Source: JBBTYG01 sp964418085
GTDB taxonomy: Bacteria > Patescibacteriota > Minisyncoccia > UBA6257 > 2-01-FULL-56-20
Direction of reading: 5' to 3'
DNA: 10,383 nucleotides
Assembly: GCA_964418085.1 (NCBI GenBank)
Contig: CAYQKB010000036.1
Coordinates: 1 to 10,383, forward strand
Part shown: positions 4,871 through 10,383 of the stretch, piece by piece
How positions within the stretch are numbered: position 1 is the first letter of the stretch
How the letters are laid out: the number at the start of each line of letters is the position of its first letter
Notes under the pieces: model-generated
Databases searched by the model: none
Seen by the model: only the letters and a program-made list of their open reading frames with translations
What the model was told of the DNA's origin: nothing
Position numbers and translations under genes: made by a program

Positions 4871-6097
4871 ATGAACAGAATTTATCTCGATTATGCAGCG
4901 ACGACGCCGGTTGATGCGCGCGTACTCCGAGCGATGCAGCCGTATTTTTCGCGCGCGTTCGGCAATCCGAGTTCTTTGCACTCTTTTGGCCAGGAAGCGA
5001 TTGCGGCGGTTGACGTTTCGCGCGAGACAATCGCAAAAACTATAGGTGCTGATTTCCGAGAGATTATTTTTACCGGTTCGGCGACGGAGGCGAACAATTT
5101 AGCGCTTAGGGGAGCGCTAAATTGGGTCAAGGGTCAAGGGTCAGGGGTCAGGAAAAATAAGAGGCCGAGAATCATTATTTCTGCGATCGAGCATGAATCC
5201 GTGCGGGAGACGGCGTATGCCCTTCGGCGAGATGGGGTTGAGGTTATAGAGATTCCGGTGGATGCGCAAGGCTTTGTGGATTTAAAAAAACTTGAAGCGG
5301 CTCTTAATCCGCAAACTGTTCTTGTTTCTATCATTTACGCGAATAATGAGGTTGGGACCATTCAGCGGATCGGCGAGATCGGAAACATGATACAGAAATA
5401 CCGCTCATCAAGGCAGAGTGAGTATCCGTTTCTCCACACCGACGCGGTACAGGCGTTTCAGTTTCTTGATTGCGCACCTTTGGAGCTCGGCGTTGATCTT
5501 ATGACTCTTTCTGGTCACAAAATATACGGGCCAAAGGGTATCGGCGCATTATATATCAAAAATCAAATATCAAAAATCAAAAATGGCGGAGGCAGTTTTG
5601 TCAAACCGCTTATTACCGGCGGTGGTCAGGAGTTTGGTTTCCGGTCGGGCACGGAAAATGTGCCGCTTATTGTTGGCTTTGCGAAGGCTGTAGAGATGGC
5701 AGTTTCTTATCGGATAAAAGAGGGCAAGAGAATCGCAGGGCTTAGGGGCTATTTTTGGAATGCGCTTCAGAAAATCGCACCGAGTGCTCATCTTACCGTT
5801 CCGTGTGTCAATATGGCGGGCGCAGGGGAAAATATCCGCTTTTTGCCCAATATTCTGAATATCTATTTTCCGGATCACTCCGCGGAATATATGGTTACGA
5901 AATTAGATATTTTGGGGGCCGCCGTTTCTTCGGGGTCTGCCTGTCATAGCAGGGCACATCAATCGTCTTATGTAATTGAAGCCATGGGATTTCCCCGGGC
6001 GAGGGCCGAGAGGAGTATCCGATTCAGTTTCGGTCGCCAAACGACAAAGAAAGATATCAATTTCGTTTTAAAAAAGATACAAGCAGCAATTCAGTAG
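4871..6097 (+). CDS. nifS: Cysteine desulfurase, NifS/IscS family
   Basis: A 408-aa pyridoxal-phosphate enzyme that takes sulfur from cysteine as an enzyme-bound persulfide, releasing alanine, for Fe-S cluster and thio-cofactor synthesis. Family landmarks are YLDYAATTP (5-13), GNPSS (31-35), the PLP-stacking His in EHESV (H108), HTDAVQ with D191, the PLP-binding Lys in SGHKIYGPKG (K217), RSGTEN (258-263), and the catalytic Cys in SSGSAC (C358). The ATG at 4871 gives the standard MNRIYLDYAA start; an in-frame ATG at 4844 would add nine residues. Two loops are enlarged by in-frame heptamer repeats (residues 85-94 and 229-238). No IscU, IscA or ferredoxin gene follows within the window, so its partner scaffold must be elsewhere. 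It appears functional. Confidence 0.93.
   Translation: MNRIYLDYAATTPVDARVLRAMQPYFSRAFGNPSSLHSFGQEAIAAVDVSRETIAKTIGADFREIIFTGSATEANNLALRGALNWVKGQGSGVRKNKRPRIIISAIEHESVRETAYALRRDGVEVIEIPVDAQGFVDLKKLEAALNPQTVLVSIIYANNEVGTIQRIGEIGNMIQKYRSSRQSEYPFLHTDAVQAFQFLDCAPLELGVDLMTLSGHKIYGPKGIGALYIKNQISKIKNGGGSFVKPLITGGGQEFGFRSGTENVPLIVGFAKAVEMAVSYRIKEGKRIAGLRGYFWNALQKIAPSAHLTVPCVNMAGAGENIRFLPNILNIYFPDHSAEYMVTKLDILGAAVSSGSACHSRAHQSSYVIEAMGFPRARAERSIRFSFGRQTTKKDINFVLKKIQAAIQ
5124..5151 (+). repeat. In-frame heptamer array (GGGTCAR)x4 inside nifS
   Basis: Four contiguous 7-bp units, GGGTCAA, GGGTCAA, GGGTCAG and GGGTCAG. They encode the loop WVKGQGSGVR (residues 85-94), just before the strand that leads to H108. 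The frame is kept: one ancestral unit plus three added units is 21 bp, or seven codons. Confidence 0.85.
5555..5582 (+). repeat. In-frame heptamer array (ATCAAAW)x4 inside nifS
   Basis: Four contiguous units, ATCAAAA, ATCAAAT, ATCAAAA and ATCAAAA, encoding IKNQISKIKN (residues 229-238) between the PLP-lysine region and RSGTEN. The unit sequence differs from the array at 5124-5151, but the period (7) and copy number (4) are the same. Confidence 0.85.
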
Positions 6098-6164
6098 TTG
6101 GGAGTTTAGATAACCGCCCTTTCCATTCCGCTTCCCTTGAAAACTGTGTTCGCGAAGCTTATAC

Positions 6165-6341
6165 AGCCCCCATCTCTAAAATATCTTCAAGCCGCGCTCA
6201 TGAGCCCTGTGGGATATAGTCAATCACAGGCGAGTACGTCGTCTCTCCTCCTCGGAGTGCTCTAGTACACCTGCGTCGTCATTTCTAGTCTCGCCTGCGA
6301 TTGACTGATATCGCGGCAGAAGGTATTTTGAGATGAGGGCT
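6165..6341. repeat. 177-bp interrupted inverted repeat upstream of htrA
   Basis: There are two matching blocks on each side. Outer: AGCCCCCATCTC, T, AAAATA, TCTTC, AA, GCCGCG (6165-6196) against the right arm 6312-6341, whose complement reads AGCCCTCATCTC, AAAATA, CCTTC, T, GCCGCG. Inner: 6213-6234 (GATATAGTC then AATCACAGGCGAG) against 6290-6311, whose complement differs by one inserted C and one base. A 16-nt stretch (6197-6212) interrupts the left arm only. The 55-nt centre has a partial direct repeat (TCTAGT...CCTGCG at 6261-6275 and 6284-6299). The right arm contains the htrA promoter and the purine-rich GATGAGGG. It fits either a large regulatory hairpin or a MITE-like palindromic element. 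The region 6098-6164 holds nothing else I recognise. Confidence 0.75.
6301..6329 (+). promoter_or_regulatory. Putative htrA promoter in the right arm of the inverted repeat
   Basis: TTGACT (6301-6306, 5/6), a 17-nt spacer and TATTTT (6324-6329, 4/6). A start near 6336 would leave a leader of about 14 nt and exclude the left arm. In the left arm the same boxes occur in mirror image, but the 16-nt interruption puts them 35 nt apart, so that copy cannot work as a promoter. Confidence 0.45.
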
Positions 6342-6349
6342 AAATACAA

Positions 6350-7636
6350 ATGAAAAATCAGATTAATAAAAAAATATTTTTTGTGTTCGCCGCGTGCGCC
6401 GGTATTTTCCTGCTTATCGGAGGGTTTTCGCCTTCCGCGGCACATGCAAATGCCTTAACGGATTTACTCCGGGGGTTGGCCGCCCCGTTTTTTGGGAGCG
6501 GAGTTGCAACTCAGACCCCGACTTCTTCGAGCGGTACCGCGCAGTCTCCGGTTTCTCTTTATAAGCCGGCGATAGACTATGAACGCGCGGTTGTTGACGC
6601 GGTCAAAAAAGCATCGCCTGCGGTTGTCTCTATTACCATTTCAAAAAATGTTCCGGTTCTCGAAAACTGTCCCTCTAATCCTTTTTCGAATTTGCCTCCG
6701 GAGTTCCAGCAGTTTTTCGGCGACCAATTGCCGCAGTTTGGAGCACAGTGCCAAAAAGGAAGTGCACTCCAGGAAGTCGGCGGCGGGAGCGGATTCATTA
6801 TTTCGCAGGACGGGCTGATTCTTACCAATAAACATGTTGCGGGCGATACGAAAGCGTCGTATACGGTATTCACGAACGACGGCAAAAAATATGACGCGAC
6901 GGTGATCGCGAGTGACCCGACCCAGGATTTGGCGGTGATTAAAATAAATGCAACAGGATTGCCAACCGTTGATCTCGGTGATTCGGACACGGTTGAGCTT
7001 GGGCAAACGGCGATTGCGATCGGGAACGCGCTCGGGGAGTTCAGAAATACTGTGTCGGTTGGTGTCATCTCGGGTCTTGCACGCAGTGTGACCGCGGCGG
7101 CGCCGACCGGCGGAGCGGAAACGATTGAGGGAGTTATCCAGACCGATGCCGCGATAAATCCCGGGAATTCGGGCGGCCCACTTCTTAATCTTCGGGGCCA
7201 GGTCATCGGCATCAATACGGCGATTGCGGCTGACGCTCAAAATATCGGCTTCGCTATTCCCATTAATCGGGCAAAGAGGGATATCACTTCGGTAAAGAAA
7301 ACGGGGAGTATCGAAACACCGTTTCTCGGAGTTCGTTATCTTGCGATAACTCCGGACATAGCGAAAAAGCAGAATCTTCCGGTTGATTACGGCGCGCTTG
7401 TTCGGGGATCGAACGATGGCCCGGCAGTCGAACCCGGGTCTCCTGCGGAGAGGGCTGGCATCGTGGCGGAGGATATTATCCTTGAAGCAGGCGGCAAAAA
7501 AATTAACGCGGACTATCCACTCGGCGTCGCAATTTCGGGCTATGGAATAGGGGATAGTATCACGTTCACCATACGCCGCGGCACAAAAGAGTTAACGCTT
7601 ACCGCTATTCTTTCAAAAAGGCCGCAGACGCGGTAA
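6350..7636 (+). CDS. htrA: Secreted or membrane-anchored HtrA/DegP serine protease with one PDZ domain
   Basis: A 428-aa trypsin-like protease of the HtrA family for extracytoplasmic protein quality control. The N-terminus is a basic stretch, a hydrophobic segment (about 9-25) and a plausible AHA cleavage site at residue 33, followed by a low-complexity Ser/Thr/Gln linker (about 52-68). The catalytic triad is complete: H162 in TNKHV, D193 in DLAVIKI, S274 in NPGNSGGPL. One PDZ domain covers about 324-422 (FLGVRY to the C-terminus), with SPAERAGI as the typical PDZ turn. An LA-type loop (about 103-140) holds two cysteines, C107 and C134, that could form a disulfide, as in DegP. Transcription likely starts within the inverted repeat upstream. 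The gene precedes clpB by 97 nt on the same strand, making a stress-proteostasis pair. The N-terminus could stay uncleaved as an anchor. Confidence 0.93.
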   Translation: MKNQINKKIFFVFAACAGIFLLIGGFSPSAAHANALTDLLRGLAAPFFGSGVATQTPTSSSGTAQSPVSLYKPAIDYERAVVDAVKKASPAVVSITISKNVPVLENCPSNPFSNLPPEFQQFFGDQLPQFGAQCQKGSALQEVGGGSGFIISQDGLILTNKHVAGDTKASYTVFTNDGKKYDATVIASDPTQDLAVIKINATGLPTVDLGDSDTVELGQTAIAIGNALGEFRNTVSVGVISGLARSVTAAAPTGGAETIEGVIQTDAAINPGNSGGPLLNLRGQVIGINTAIAADAQNIGFAIPINRAKRDITSVKKTGSIETPFLGVRYLAITPDIAKKQNLPVDYGALVRGSNDGPAVEPGSPAERAGIVAEDIILEAGGKKINADYPLGVAISGYGIGDSITFTIRRGTKELTLTAILSKRPQTR

Positions 7637-7652
7637 TAGAAATTTTTCCCTC

Positions 7653-7722
7653 GAGGAGGTTGTAGGTGTATATATAGGAGGGGGTGAGTTTTACCTTGGC
7701 GGAAAAAGAACTATACTATAAC
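7653..7722 (+). promoter_or_regulatory. clpB upstream region: two SD-like cores and a -10-like box
   Basis: GAGGAGGT (7653-7660) and AGGAGG (7676-7681) are strong ribosome-binding cores, yet neither sits at a proper distance from the clpB ATG at 7734. The first is placed for a GTG at 7666 that opens a three-codon frame ending in TAG at 7677. The second is 2 nt from a GTG at 7684. A -10-like TATACT (7712-7717), overlapping TATAAC (7717-7722), precedes clpB with only weak -35 candidates (TTGGCG, 15-nt spacer). No CIRCE element is seen. Confidence 0.3.
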
Positions 7723-7733
7723 TACCAATACCA

Positions 7734-10376
<2,643 letters not shown>

Positions 10377-10383
10377 AGCCCTC

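Noticed and set aside
6149..6156. TTCGCGAA palindrome as an operator
   Set aside because: Too short and lies 200 nt from the next start with no matching second site.
6577..7215. Long minus-strand open frame opposite htrA
   Set aside because: Antisense shadow of a clear protease gene; the product has no recognisable family and its codon pattern mirrors the sense gene.

Overview
The window most resembles a chromosomal segment of a Patescibacteria/CPR (Parcubacteria-like) bacterium. This rests on gene style rather than a marker gene: a small four-helix-bundle (23S rRNA IVP-type) ORF, short heptamer tandem arrays, a PMM-like HAD protein, few Shine-Dalgarno sequences, and several promoters placed so close to the start codon that transcripts would be leaderless. 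The stops used are TAA, TAG and TGA (TGA ends the YkuK-like gene), so the code is standard, not the UGA=Gly code of some CPR lineages.

Layout. Positions 1-65 hold the start of a possible minus-strand gene leaving the window, divergent from a HAD-IIB phosphatase (146-952). A YkuK-type RNase H-fold protein (1033-1512) follows, then a DEDDy 3'-5' exonuclease (1967-2539). Between these two lies a compact cassette: one four-helix-bundle ORF (1583-1927) bracketed by inverted arrays of 7-bp repeats. From 2540 to 3650 is an accessory stretch: an inverted repeat, a strong promoter with a structured leader, an unrecognised 210-aa protein with a Trp/Asn-rich end, and a minus-strand remnant that looks like the end of a second four-helix-bundle gene. 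An A+T-rich Fic AMP-transferase gene (3720-4811) is probably a horizontal acquisition. NifS-type cysteine desulfurase (4871-6097) carries two in-frame heptamer arrays in surface loops. A very long interrupted inverted repeat (6165-6341) lies directly upstream of a secreted HtrA/DegP protease (6350-7636), and a ClpB-type disaggregase (7734-10376) ends the window.

How the genes relate. htrA and clpB form a proteostasis pair, one acting outside the membrane and one in the cytoplasm. The YkuK-like and DEDDy proteins are both RNase H-fold nucleases and may once have been adjacent before the cassette arrived. The rest are single-gene units, several with their own promoter.

The strongest leads are the heptamer-bracketed four-helix-bundle cassette and the same 7-bp periodicity inside nifS; the long hairpin that overlaps the htrA promoter and purine-rich leader; and a ClpB with a full-length M domain that also carries an LGF tripeptide where ClpC/ClpA dock ClpP.
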